From Clostridia bacterium (lineage in GTDB: Bacteria > Bacillota > Clostridia > Christensenellales > Borkfalkiaceae): a stretch of 64,000 nucleotides of DNA. Position 1 is the first letter of the stretch. Each line of letters starts with the position of its first letter. The notes under the pieces were generated by a model. It was not told the DNA's origin. It searched no databases and worked only from the letters and a program-made list of their open reading frames with translations. The stretch spans positions 93,022-157,021 of the forward strand of contig JAFTPU010000012.1 in NCBI GenBank assembly GCA_017463105.1, in the 5' to 3' direction. The translations under genes were made by a program, and so were the position numbers. This document shows positions 23,487 through 31,624 of this stretch, piece after piece.

Positions 23487-24541
23487 TCGTTTCGTTTTAC
23501 GACGCGGGTTTTAAAGGATTGCAAAACAATGCGTCGCTTGTTGTAGACAATGCAAGCTATAAGTTGGTAAAACGGGGCGTAGAGTTCGATTCGATGTCTT
23601 GCAAATGCGAAGCGTTTACAGGGGATGCACAGCCGACGTATTGCGTGGTCAAGGATGATCGGGGACGATACGTTTACGGTTGCTTGGCGGGCGTTCCGCA
23701 GTTGAATAACGACAATCAGACGGAGATTCAGGCATCCGATTTAAAGCTTATGCTGGATTGCGACGTGGCGCTGGATACGTCGCAGACCTTTTTTTCCCTT
23801 TTCGATTATTTACGCGCGGTATTCGACACGTGGAAGGAATATACGCTTCAGTATGACGTAGAGCTCGTTTGCCCCGAGGAAAACGTTTCTTGGGTCTACT
23901 TGAAGCCACCCGAGGGCGGTTATGTGTGCTATAACGTATGGCACGATCTGATCGCGCCGTATTTGAAGTTTTACGGCTTGTATATGACGTCGAAAATCGA
24001 TCTTGTAAACAAGAAGGTCGTCTTTACTGTCGGAAAATCGATGATAACGCCGAAAGCCGTCAGACTTTGGGAATATGGCATAAAAAATTTCGGAAAGGTG
24101 ACGACAGGTGTTTCCGAAGCGCAATGTATCGTATACGATAAGACCGGTGGAACGTTGGTGTATGGATATCATTGGGTCTTGGGTCAAAACAATACCGTTA
24201 CTGTCGCCCATATTGATGCGTTTGATTATTTACCGACGATATATCCCATTCGACGTAAGATCGTATGGAAAGAGACGGAAAACTATGAGGAAGAAGGAAC
24301 CTCGCTGTTGAACGAAGGGAACAGAGAAGCTTTGGAGATCCTTACGAAGTATATGTTCAACGAGAACATCGAGCTGAGTAATTTCGAGGCGGATTTTTCC
24401 ACGCGCTTCGATATCTACTTGTCGAGAGGAGGTAATAAATACAAGTCGTTGCCTTGCGGCGAGCTTCATTACGATGCGAACGGGCTTGTTAAAGTACAAA
24501 TCGGTTACCGTTTTACGGGAATAGAATTTTTATTGAGGTGA
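23483..24541 (+). CDS. Tail-tip / baseplate protein (Tal-like position)
   Basis: A 352-aa protein. ATG 23483 overlaps the Dit stop and is preferred to an upstream start that lies inside Dit. The sequence is beta-rich with two hub-type regions (DSMSCKCEAFTGDAQPTYCV; GYHWVLGQNNTVTVAHIDAF), fitting the N-terminal hub of tail-associated proteins. The lytic C-terminal domain often fused to Tal is absent. Confidence 0.68.
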   Translation: MIVSFYDAGFKGLQNNASLVVDNASYKLVKRGVEFDSMSCKCEAFTGDAQPTYCVVKDDRGRYVYGCLAGVPQLNNDNQTEIQASDLKLMLDCDVALDTSQTFFSLFDYLRAVFDTWKEYTLQYDVELVCPEENVSWVYLKPPEGGYVCYNVWHDLIAPYLKFYGLYMTSKIDLVNKKVVFTVGKSMITPKAVRLWEYGIKNFGKVTTGVSEAQCIVYDKTGGTLVYGYHWVLGQNNTVTVAHIDAFDYLPTIYPIRRKIVWKETENYEEEGTSLLNEGNREALEILTKYMFNENIELSNFEADFSTRFDIYLSRGGNKYKSLPCGELHYDANGLVKVQIGYRFTGIEFLLR

Positions 24542-24544
24542 AAT

Positions 24545-25573
24545 ATGGCGATTAGGCTGATAAGACAGGAATCGGATACGCCGAACGTATCGAATACGGA
24601 CGATGCGAGAATGGCGCGTTATGCCTATGGCGGGCGCGACGGTGTAGTAAAAGGTTACGGGCAAGAGTGTGCATATACGGTAAACGGCAAAACCTTTTCG
24701 GTGGGAAGTGGGTGTATCGTATTGCAGGGCTGGGAGGTCTTGTTGGACGCAAACGGTTGGTCCATTACGATGAGTACGGCAAGCGTCGCGCGCAATTTTT
24801 TGGTTTATTTGGAAATCAATCTTGCCACGCAAACGGCGGCAATCAATACCGTTTATACGACGGGAACTACGACTCCGGTGATCAATTCCGGGGACGATCT
24901 TACGAATAATACGACAGGAACGGCAAGATTGTCGCTGTATCGTTTTACGGTCGATTCGAGCGGTGTGATCATCGACGGAACGAATATCGCTTTGAATAAT
25001 GTAAGAACGTGTTTTTCTGTATTGGATTACGATCCTACCGTAGACGTAAAAAAATCTATAGAAGAATTATCGGTTCGACTTGAAGAACAGGGTTTTAAAC
25101 AGGCAACCGTCGAGGATGGCGGAATCGCTTTAAATAGTGACTGGACGGTTGCCGTTACCGAAGGTAGTATTGTGAATGGAGAGATAGTCTATACACAAAC
25201 CTTTCCGCAGGGAGTAATAATGAAGTCGGGCAAATTGTGTCTTTTAAAAATTTTGCAATGTGCAACGGAGAGTAAGGAGAATTTTGAGGTAGAAACTTCC
25301 ACTGGGAAGATACGATTACAAGGCATCATAACGACTTTGGATAGTAGTTTCGCGCCCAAAGAAAAGCAAGTATTCAATTGTGATTTTTTTGCTATTGCTT
25401 ATGATTCGACTGTTGGGAAAAACATACAAGGCTCAGCAAAGGGGACATTTACAATAGGGACAGACGGCATTGTTTCTTTTAACGGAAGTATTAGTGATAC
25501 CGAATATTCCTCAATACCGGAAGAAACCTATTTAGGCAAAATTTGGATGTCTATGTGTGGATATGAAATTTGA
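24545..25573 (+). CDS. Baseplate upper / tail fibre attachment protein
   Basis: A 342-aa protein. Residues 1-150 (YAYGGRDGVVKGYGQECAYT, FSVGSGCIVLQGWEVLLDA) resemble the N-terminal domain of siphophage tail-appendage proteins that dock on Dit. A helix near 163-185 may trimerise. The C-terminal part is beta-rich and encoded in more AT-rich DNA than the upstream tail genes, suggesting exchange. The same N-terminal type appears in the next gene. Confidence 0.65.
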   Translation: MAIRLIRQESDTPNVSNTDDARMARYAYGGRDGVVKGYGQECAYTVNGKTFSVGSGCIVLQGWEVLLDANGWSITMSTASVARNFLVYLEINLATQTAAINTVYTTGTTTPVINSGDDLTNNTTGTARLSLYRFTVDSSGVIIDGTNIALNNVRTCFSVLDYDPTVDVKKSIEELSVRLEEQGFKQATVEDGGIALNSDWTVAVTEGSIVNGEIVYTQTFPQGVIMKSGKLCLLKILQCATESKENFEVETSTGKIRLQGIITTLDSSFAPKEKQVFNCDFFAIAYDSTVGKNIQGSAKGTFTIGTDGIVSFNGSISDTEYSSIPEETYLGKIWMSMCGYEI

Positions 25574-25591
25574 TGTTTAAGAGGTATTTTT

Positions 25592-28375
25592 ATGGCATAT
25601 AAAATTCTTGAAGAGAACGGCGTGGATAATGAAAACGTGGACGGCGCGGCGTTGAATAATTTTATTGCAAGAGATAAAAGCGGGATCGTCAACGGCGTAT
25701 TATCGGAATGTGTCTTAACGGCAACGGGCTCACAGATCGGCGTTTCGCCGGGGCTGTTGCTCATTCACGGAATACGTGTAAAGATCACGGAAATGGAAAC
25801 GTTGGGCATTACTTCTGCTCCTATTGAAGCTACGGAATATCAGATCGTTGCACAGGTTGTGCTTGGGAGTAGCGGCGGAGTGGGGTTTTCTTTGTTTTTG
25901 CAGTTGCCTGCAACGCTTACGCAAGAGGAGTTATACGTATCGAATCACGGTACTTATCAAGTGGAGTTGGGGCGATTTACGCACGCGACGGACGGCTCGA
26001 TTACGAATTTGAAGCAAACCTTGCAAATCATAGGCGAAGCAGAAAGCCTTGGGGGAAGCTCTATCTCGGAATGGGATAGCACGGTTACGTACAAAGACGG
26101 AGATATCGTTTATCGGGACGGGAATATTTATCTTTGCATAGCCGATTCGGCGGACACAGACCCTCCCGAAACCTTGCTTGGCGATTCGTGGGAGCTGATA
26201 AGCAAAGGCGAAAATCCTCGCGGGGAACTTTCTATCACAGCAACCTTTAATATCGCGGAAGCAAACACCGTGATTACCTTGAAAAACCTTGTAGGAATGA
26301 CCTCTATTGATTGGGGGGACGGCACGGTTGACAGCAACCTTACGCATACTTATACGACGATAGGCGAGTACATTGCAAAAATTTACAGCGTTACGGCGAT
26401 TGGGGTTAATATAGTAGGAAATGACGGGCTGAATGGTTTTTTAAACTGTAAACCGCTCACAAAATTAACGATAGGGAATAGCGTTACGGAAATTAGTACT
26501 TGGGGTATTGGGCGTTGTGATAATTTAGTAAGTGTAACGATACCCGACAGTGTAACGAGTATTAGGGCATGTGCGTTTGCCCATTGTTACAATCTAACGA
26601 GCATAAATATTCCGTATGGTATTACGAGCATACCTGATTATTGTTTTCGTGAAACGGGTTTAACGAGCATAGAAATTCCCGAAAGCGTGACGAGTATTGG
26701 GTATGTTGCTTTCTCTGTTTGTAGTAACTTAAAAACCGTAACGATAAAGGCAACCACGCCACCTACACTCGGCGAGGGTGTATTTGGCGAAGGGACAAAC
26801 CTTACAAAAATCATCGTACCACTTGAAAGCCTTGGAGCCTATAAAAACGCAGAGGGTTGGAGTAATTACGCAACGCTGTTGTGCTGTTATGTAACGAGTA
26901 AAGAGCTTGACTGGAAGCTTGATAAAGTAACATTAACGAGAGGAGTATATGGTACAGATTATAACGGGGCTCAGACTACATATCGCATAGATTTCGCTAA
27001 TACGGCAAGTGTAAATAGAATACCCTTTCGTGGGTTGAACGGCTCAATTATGATACCCGACGAATCTTTCCATAATGCAGGTGTGGTAGAGGACGGGTTG
27101 CAAGCTGTAAATAAAAACAAGCTCTTGGAATATAACGCTCGTGTACAAGATATTATACCATTTACCGATATTTATACGGTTTATTATAAACAAAATTGCT
27201 ATTTGGAAAATAGAAACGACACTTTACAATCGTTTCATTTTGTTAACCCGCAAAATAATAGGTCGTATTGTCAAATTCCCAATCAGCAACACGTAACACG
27301 CATACGCACAAACGACGGCTACTTAATGTGGGTTTACAGGAATAACGGCACAAACTTATTGGAAGGGTATAACAACCTTACCACAGATTGGGTTAAAGAA
27401 TACTTAATCGACGATAAAGAAAATTATTATACGATCGCGTTTAGAAAAGAAGATAATAGCGATTTTGAGGGTGGCGAAGATGTTGCGACAATAGTATTCG
27501 GCAATGTTTATAAAGAACTTGCGGAGATAAAAAACAGCGAAACAGATACAAATTACCCGTATGCGGTAAGTGGCGAAAGAATAGATGTTATTAAACAGCA
27601 ATACCGCACTTCTGATTTAGGGTTTGGTGCTCACAGTTGGATAAATCAAGGAATGGCAATCCATAACGGTATAGCATTTAATTTGTCAAGCACTGATGGG
27701 AATGTTTATCTTTATGACCTCAATACATACAACTTTTTAACAAATTATGCTATAACTGGGGGGCATGCAAGTAGTGCTTGTTTTTCAAACGAATATTACG
27801 AAAGCACAGACGAATTTCCGCTCTTGTATATAAACGATTGTTACGAGCCTAAAATTTATATCAACAGGGTAACGAGAACAGAAGCAACGCTTATAAAAAC
27901 ATTGTATTTTGGCACAAATGCCGAGATCGGGTATTATACGGCGCACGCTTTCGATGTAATCAATAAACGCTTGTATATGTTGGCTTATACACAAAACAGT
28001 TTTTATGCTTCCAGCGATAATCCGATGATTTTTAGCGTTTGGAATATGGCGAATTTAACGCAAAACGAGGATGGTACATATACGCCTTTGCTTATAGAAA
28101 AAACAAATATAAACTCAATAAACTGCGTTCAAGACGTCAAATTTTTTAACGGGAAAATCGTTGTAATGTCGTCAACGGATAGCGCAAGCGACACAGAGAT
28201 ATATTGTATCAATCCGATAACAAAATTGATAACTACGACAATGACGGATTTTGGGAGTGATTTAAAATCGTTTGAAGTTGAAGGGTTCGATTTTGTTTTG
28301 AATGCAGACGGCACGAAATACGATATTATTTGTAGTCCTATATATAAGAATTTTTACGAGATAGAATTTAATTAA
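25592..28375 (+). CDS. Modular tail fibre with carbohydrate-binding and BspA leucine-rich repeats
   Basis: A 927-aa receptor-binding candidate. Order: docking domain (1-150); CBM5/12-like module (WDSTVTYKDGDIVYRDGNIY, about 165-205); PKD-like strand set (SIDWGDGTVDSNLTHTY, about 230-265); BspA-type leucine-rich repeats (VTIPDSVTSIRACAFAHCYN and others, about 285-420); then a long C-terminal region with beta-propeller-like repeats (NKRLYMLAYTQNSFYA). DNA from about 26400 is clearly more AT-rich than the rest of the late operon, pointing to acquisition. Host specificity is a reasonable inference. Confidence 0.78.
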   Translation: MAYKILEENGVDNENVDGAALNNFIARDKSGIVNGVLSECVLTATGSQIGVSPGLLLIHGIRVKITEMETLGITSAPIEATEYQIVAQVVLGSSGGVGFSLFLQLPATLTQEELYVSNHGTYQVELGRFTHATDGSITNLKQTLQIIGEAESLGGSSISEWDSTVTYKDGDIVYRDGNIYLCIADSADTDPPETLLGDSWELISKGENPRGELSITATFNIAEANTVITLKNLVGMTSIDWGDGTVDSNLTHTYTTIGEYIAKIYSVTAIGVNIVGNDGLNGFLNCKPLTKLTIGNSVTEISTWGIGRCDNLVSVTIPDSVTSIRACAFAHCYNLTSINIPYGITSIPDYCFRETGLTSIEIPESVTSIGYVAFSVCSNLKTVTIKATTPPTLGEGVFGEGTNLTKIIVPLESLGAYKNAEGWSNYATLLCCYVTSKELDWKLDKVTLTRGVYGTDYNGAQTTYRIDFANTASVNRIPFRGLNGSIMIPDESFHNAGVVEDGLQAVNKNKLLEYNARVQDIIPFTDIYTVYYKQNCYLENRNDTLQSFHFVNPQNNRSYCQIPNQQHVTRIRTNDGYLMWVYRNNGTNLLEGYNNLTTDWVKEYLIDDKENYYTIAFRKEDNSDFEGGEDVATIVFGNVYKELAEIKNSETDTNYPYAVSGERIDVIKQQYRTSDLGFGAHSWINQGMAIHNGIAFNLSSTDGNVYLYDLNTYNFLTNYAITGGHASSACFSNEYYESTDEFPLLYINDCYEPKIYINRVTRTEATLIKTLYFGTNAEIGYYTAHAFDVINKRLYMLAYTQNSFYASSDNPMIFSVWNMANLTQNEDGTYTPLLIEKTNINSINCVQDVKFFNGKIVVMSSTDSASDTEIYCINPITKLITTTMTDFGSDLKSFEVEGFDFVLNADGTKYDIICSPIYKNFYEIEFN

Positions 28376-28410
28376 AAAGAAGCCACGAAAATCAATAAAG
28401 GAGAAAAACT

Positions 28411-28749
28411 ATGGGACTTAAAACCACGAACTATGAAGTAAAGAAGCTGGGGATTACGCTCCCCGAAGCGTATGCGATTATCGACAAAATCGATAACGAG
28501 AAAAACAGTGTAAGCGTTACATTCGGTATTTACGCAAAACGGGAAGGCCAAGAAAAATTGCAACCGATTGAAATAAAGAAAATTCATTTCGTTTGGGACA
28601 GAAAGAGCGATATTGCGGTAACGGCTTACGAGATAGCGAAAGGACAACAGCTTGTCGAGCACGAAGACCCTGAAACGGGAAAAATCGAAACGACCACGGT
28701 AAACGGCATTTTGTACGGCTGGGAAGATGATTACTTGATGGTGGAATAA
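28411..28749 (+). CDS. Hypothetical phage protein after the fibre gene
   Basis: A 112-aa soluble alpha/beta protein (YEVKKLGITLPEAYAIIDKI; KIHFVWDRKSDIAVTAYEIA) with no recognised family. Start after AAAGGAG. Position suggests a fibre chaperone or small tail component, but nothing in the sequence proves it. Confidence 0.6.
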   Translation: MGLKTTNYEVKKLGITLPEAYAIIDKIDNEKNSVSVTFGIYAKREGQEKLQPIEIKKIHFVWDRKSDIAVTAYEIAKGQQLVEHEDPETGKIETTTVNGILYGWEDDYLMVE

Positions 28750-28767
28750 TACAAAAAGAGGTGGGTT

Positions 28768-28914
28768 ATGAAAATATTTGGCGCAATTATCAGAACGCTG
28801 CTCGGCATCGTGTTTGTGGCGTTTTGTGCAGTCGTTTTAACGTTTTTCTTAACGGTGTTTATACCGAATAATGTGCTGAACGCCGTTGAGATATTCAGGA
28901 AACTTTTGCAATAA
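28768..28914 (+). CDS. Small single-span membrane protein, 48 aa
   Basis: MKIFGAIIRTLLGIVFVAF begins one long transmembrane helix (residues about 3-32), followed by a short amphipathic tail. AAAGAGGTGGGTT precedes the ATG. It could be a small holin or spanin-like helper in the lysis cassette; no direct evidence. Confidence 0.55.
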   Translation: MKIFGAIIRTLLGIVFVAFCAVVLTFFLTVFIPNNVLNAVEIFRKLLQ

Positions 28915-28975
28915 CGCAAATGATCATTATCGGCTCGGAAAAGGGCGGTAAAATAACGAAAAGGAGGTATACGGT

Positions 28976-29281
28976 ATGACTACGCAGTTTGAACAGAATT
29001 TGCAGAATTTGGTTGCTTCGCTTGACGCGCAAAAAAATGACTATCGTGCGAAAAAGTGGGAAGAAATCAAAAACGGCGAACTCGCGACCTATCGGCGCGA
29101 AACGGAAAGCGAATACACGCAAGGCGTTGAAATTTTACGCCAAAAGCGCGACTTGGCTATTTCCGAACGCGAAAAAGAGCTTCGCAAGCAACTTGACGAA
29201 GAAGTCGAAACGAAGTTCGCGGAAGCAGAACGCTATTTGAAAGAAACGCAAGCATTGTTTTCCGCGACGGCGGAGAACTGA
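28976..29281 (+). CDS. Coiled-coil phage protein
   Basis: A 101-aa highly charged helical protein (EILRQKRDLAISEREKELRK), preceded by AAAAGGAGGT. Probably oligomeric; such proteins occur next to lysis and tail genes. Function unknown. Confidence 0.6.
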   Translation: MTTQFEQNLQNLVASLDAQKNDYRAKKWEEIKNGELATYRRETESEYTQGVEILRQKRDLAISEREKELRKQLDEEVETKFAEAERYLKETQALFSATAEN

Positions 29282-29295
29282 CACAAGGAGATATA

Positions 29296-29814
29296 ATGCA
29301 GGAGGTCCTCAATTTTATGATTTTTCAAGTAAAGCTGTACGGCGTAAGCGCAGTGATCGCGTTTTGTGCCGTACTCATAACGTCGTTGATCAAGCTTGTA
29401 ACGTCGGCTATTGTAAAAAAGCGCGGGAAAGAGATCCCTTCGGCGGTAAAGGAATACATATTTACGCCCTTGGCGATCGTGCTTTCAGGCGGCGGTGTGT
29501 TTATTTGGCTTACGCGTTGGATGGGCATCAAGGATGCGGAATTTATCATTCTGTGTACCGTTTCGTTTGCGATCGCGACGATGTTTTTGTACTGGCTGAT
29601 TTTTCAGCCTACGCGAAAGCTCGCCGTGAAGCTGATGAAGATCGTCGCTGAGCGTGTAAGGCTAAAAGAGCTTGCGGAAACGCTGAAAGCGGCGGCGGAC
29701 GGGAAAGACGTCACGAAAGAAGATTTGCAGTCGATTGCAAAAACCGACGCGGACAAGCCGCCCGCCACGGCGGACGAGGAATTTCACAATGCGGTAAACG
29801 CGTTGAAGAAATGA
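29296..29814 (+). CDS. Holin-like membrane protein
   Basis: A 172-aa protein with three predicted membrane helices (about 8-35, 50-72, 80-103) and a long charged cytosolic tail. Location at the end of the late operon, directly before its terminator, fits a holin. No endolysin is adjacent. Dispersed palindrome copy 5 is read here as LQSIAKT. Start after CAAGGAG. Confidence 0.62.
   Translation: MQEVLNFMIFQVKLYGVSAVIAFCAVLITSLIKLVTSAIVKKRGKEIPSAVKEYIFTPLAIVLSGGGVFIWLTRWMGIKDAEFIILCTVSFAIATMFLYWLIFQPTRKLAVKLMKIVAERVRLKELAETLKAAADGKDVTKEDLQSIAKTDADKPPATADEEFHNAVNALKK
29725..29740. repeat. Dispersed palindrome, copy 5
   Basis: TTGCAGTCGATTGCAA followed by an A run, within the 3' part of the holin-like gene, in the same reading phase as copies 2 and 4. 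Confidence 0.72.
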
Positions 29815-29818
29815 AAAC

Positions 29819-29850
29819 GGGAGCGACGAAAGTCGCTCCCAAAATTTTTT
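29819..29850 (+). terminator. Terminator of the late operon
   Basis: GGGAGCGAC, GAAA tetraloop, GTCGCTCCC, then AAAATTTTTT. Confidence 0.9.
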
Positions 29851-29890
29851 AAGGAAAATTAAATTTTTTTGAAAAAGTGCGTTTATTTGC

Positions 29891-29919
29891 TTGACTTATC
29901 ATAGTGCATATGATATAAT
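29891..29919 (+). promoter_or_regulatory. Strong promoter of the lysogenic small-gene cluster
   Basis: TTGACT (29891-29896), 17-bp spacer, TATAAT (29914-29919); start near 29926. It would be active without phage factors, so the following small genes may be expressed in the lysogen. Confidence 0.85.
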
Positions 29920-29969
29920 ATATATACAAGGTTGAGGGAGACCTAAGTCAATAAAAGGAGGGTAACGAA

Positions 29970-30104
29970 ATGGAAGAAATAACAAAAGCCTTGCAAGAAC
30001 TTGCAAAAGCGATTGAAAATCAAAATGCGGTCCAAAGCGTAAGAATTTCAATAGTGCTTAAAAAGAGCAAGCCAAACAAGGCGAACAGCCAAGACGATAC
30101 ATAA
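29970..30104 (+). CDS. Small hypothetical protein, 44 aa
   Basis: MEEITKALQELAKAIENQNA then a basic tail. AAAAGGAGGGTAACG gives a strong ribosome binding site. The promoter 50 nt upstream makes it the first gene of a probable conversion unit. Function unknown. Confidence 0.6.
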   Translation: MEEITKALQELAKAIENQNAVQSVRISIVLKKSKPNKANSQDDT

Positions 30105-30120
30105 TCGTCGTAGGCAGAGC

Positions 30121-30136
30121 GGGCGGGTAACCGCCC
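30121..30136 (+). terminator. GC-rich hairpin after the 44-aa gene
   Basis: GGGCGG, GTAA loop, CCGCCC; no immediate T run (CTATTTTATC comes 11 nt later), so weak terminator or mRNA-stabilising hairpin. Confidence 0.45.
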
Positions 30137-30188
30137 CTCGTAAGTCCTATTTTATCACAAAGAAAAATCATTTGTCAAGGAGGATTTT

Positions 30189-30356
30189 ATGAAAATCGAA
30201 AAAAACGGTAAAATTTATGAAGTAGAAGACAATAAAAGTGCATGGGTGCTTTCGGTTAAAATGGGAAAAGTTTCTCTGGATTACCGTATTTCAAAATCGG
30301 ATTGTGCCGATTTTGAGGCATTAAGGCTGTTTGTATTAGAAAATCCAACCCTTTAA
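30189..30356 (+). CDS. Small hypothetical protein, 55 aa
   Basis: MKIEKNGKIYEVEDNKSAW onwards; an alpha/beta mini-domain with a central strand LSVKMGKVSLDYRI. CAAGGAGG precedes the ATG at 4 nt spacing. Function unknown. Confidence 0.55.
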   Translation: MKIEKNGKIYEVEDNKSAWVLSVKMGKVSLDYRISKSDCADFEALRLFVLENPTL

Positions 30357-30366
30357 GGAGGAGAAC

Positions 30367-30573
30367 ATGAGGAGTGCGGCACAAAAGGCGGCGGATAAGA
30401 AATACGCAGCCAAAATTCAAAAAGAAAAAAAATACGAGCGATTTCTTGTAAATCTGAATAGAGATGAGTTCGCGTACGTGGAGGAAGTGCTCAAAGCGCG
30501 CGGAATGGGAAAGGCGGAGTTTCTTCGTTGGGCAATTTCCGAGCTGGAAAAAATCGGCGTAGAGAAACCGTAA
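30367..30573 (+). CDS. Ribbon-helix-helix-like small protein
   Basis: A 68-aa basic protein whose second half (YERFLVNLNRDEFAYVEEVL, then GMGKAEFLRWAI) has the strand-helix-helix pattern of Arc/MetJ-type regulators. AAGGAGGAG precedes the ATG. A bidirectional terminator follows. It may regulate the small-gene cluster or be an antitoxin, but no toxin partner is apparent. Confidence 0.6.
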   Translation: MRSAAQKAADKKYAAKIQKEKKYERFLVNLNRDEFAYVEEVLKARGMGKAEFLRWAISELEKIGVEKP

Positions 30574-30591
30574 AAAGGAAAAAGACAAAAT

Positions 30592-30619
30592 AAAGGCGGG
30601 TCAGTATTGACCCGCCTTT
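30592..30619. terminator. Bidirectional terminator between convergent genes
   Basis: AAAGGCGGGTCA, loop GTAT, TGACCCGCCTTT. It serves the rightward small genes and the leftward Ltp-like gene. Confidence 0.88.
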
Positions 30620-30624
30620 GCCGT

Positions 30625-31104
30625 TTAATAGAAGCCGTTTGCTTGCGCTCCTGCAAGAGCCTGGGCATAAGTAAAACCTTCGTATAATAATAAGTCGATA
30701 ATTCGGTCTTTGGTGCTATTAGGATATATCACTAAGTAAACGCCGGCTTGATAGGCGGCTTGTTCGTTCCAATTTGCTCCGCAGTTATCTGCCGCGAATC
30801 TCGCCGTCTCGGCAGAAAATCCGTTGCGTTGGAGCTTTTCCATAAGCTCTTGATGCGAATATCCGTTATAATCTTCTAAATAGTTGTCGATATACGAACA
30901 CGCTTTTTCTAACGCCTTTTTTTCGTCAGGGGTAACGGATACGACCGAACCGTTCGGCAAAGTGATTTCCGTTTCCCGTGAAGCATACTCGAAAACGAGA
31001 AATAAAATTCCGCTTAAAAAAACAATAATAACGGCGAGTATTCCAAAAAGGCGTTTCTCCTTTGCGGTCATTTGTTGTTTCTTATTGGTTTGTTGGTCTG
31101 CCAT
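30625..31104 (-). CDS. Ltp-like superinfection-exclusion membrane protein
   Basis: A 159-aa protein with an N-terminal membrane anchor (LFGILAVIIVFLSGILFLVF, about 19-38) and two Ltp-type repeats of the host cell-surface-exposed lipoprotein family: ALEKACSYIDNYLEDYNGYS with GFSAETARFAADNCGANW, then a second copy ending LLYEGFTYAQALAGAQANGF. In phage TP-J34 the Ltp protein blocks DNA entry of related phages. Here a transmembrane anchor replaces the lipobox. A strong promoter and its own operator favour expression in the lysogen. Confidence 0.85.
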   Translation of the reverse strand: MADQQTNKKQQMTAKEKRLFGILAVIIVFLSGILFLVFEYASRETEITLPNGSVVSVTPDEKKALEKACSYIDNYLEDYNGYSHQELMEKLQRNGFSAETARFAADNCGANWNEQAAYQAGVYLVIYPNSTKDRIIDLLLYEGFTYAQALAGAQANGFY

Positions 31105-31135
31105 ATAAGCACTCCTTTGTATAGATTTTTAAAAC

Positions 31136-31192
31136 ATTATACCACTCAATTTATTGAGTGTCAAGTATTTTATTCAATATATTGAGTATAAT
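31136..31192. promoter_or_regulatory. Divergent control region between the Ltp-like and XRE genes
   Basis: Leftward promoter: TTGACA (31159-31164, complement), 17-bp spacer, TATAAT (31136-31141, complement). Operator A, CACTCAATTTATTGAGTG (31143-31160), fills its spacer and touches the -35. Operator B (31172-31187, a related palindrome) abuts the rightward -10 TATAAT (31187-31192), which lacks a good -35. Confidence 0.8.
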
Positions 31193-31198
31193 ATAGGT

Positions 31199-31405
31199 AT
31201 GAAAGTATTTGGGGAAAGATTAGTAGAATTACGAAAAGAGAAGAAAATCAGTCAAGCCAAGCTTGCGAAAAACTTGGGCGTGAGCTATTCCGTGGTATGT
31301 TATTGGGAAACGGACAGAAGCGAACCGACCGCCCCGAACATAGTAAAAATCGCAGATTTTTTTAACGTTACTACGGATTATTTATTGGGACGGTCGGAGT
31401 ATTAA
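31199..31405 (+). CDS. XRE regulator, probably leaderless, controlling the Ltp-like gene
   Basis: A 68-aa single-domain helix-turn-helix (ISQAKLAKNLGVSYSVVCYW and FNVTTDYLLGRSEY). No ribosome binding site precedes ATG 31199, and the -10 box ends only 6 nt upstream, so transcription would begin at or next to the start codon. This is the leaderless arrangement of lambda cI from its maintenance promoter. It probably represses the divergent Ltp-like gene through operator A. Confidence 0.82.
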   Translation: MKVFGERLVELRKEKKISQAKLAKNLGVSYSVVCYWETDRSEPTAPNIVKIADFFNVTTDYLLGRSEY

Positions 31406-31406
31406 A

Positions 31407-31619
31407 TTAAAGGGGATAGCGTTGTTCCACGTTAAAAGCCAAGCCCTTTTTATCTGTCTCGTTCCATTTTAAAAGAATTTCAAGGCATTCCGTATAAGCG
31501 GTTTTTTCGCCGTAAGCGAATTGCTGTTCGGGGGAATCTTGCACGTCTGACAGCTCGGATAAGTAAAAAGTAAGCAACGAGATGGCGTTTGTCAAAATTT
31601 CATTTGCATTATTCATCAT
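31407..31619 (-). CDS. Small hypothetical helical protein
   Basis: A 70-aa helical protein (MMNNANEILTNAISLLTFYL) starting at ATG 31619 after GAGGTG. It overlaps the upstream regulator gene closely, so the two form an operon. No family recognised. Confidence 0.6.
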   Translation of the reverse strand: MMNNANEILTNAISLLTFYLSELSDVQDSPEQQFAYGEKTAYTECLEILLKWNETDKKGLAFNVEQRYPL

Positions 31620-31624
31620 ACACC

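Noticed and set aside
24545-28375. A further DGR variable repeat in the tail fibre
   Set aside because: Searched by eye for the TTTCGCCGCGCGGT and GGCGTTCGTCCG flanks; not present outside 3597-4731.
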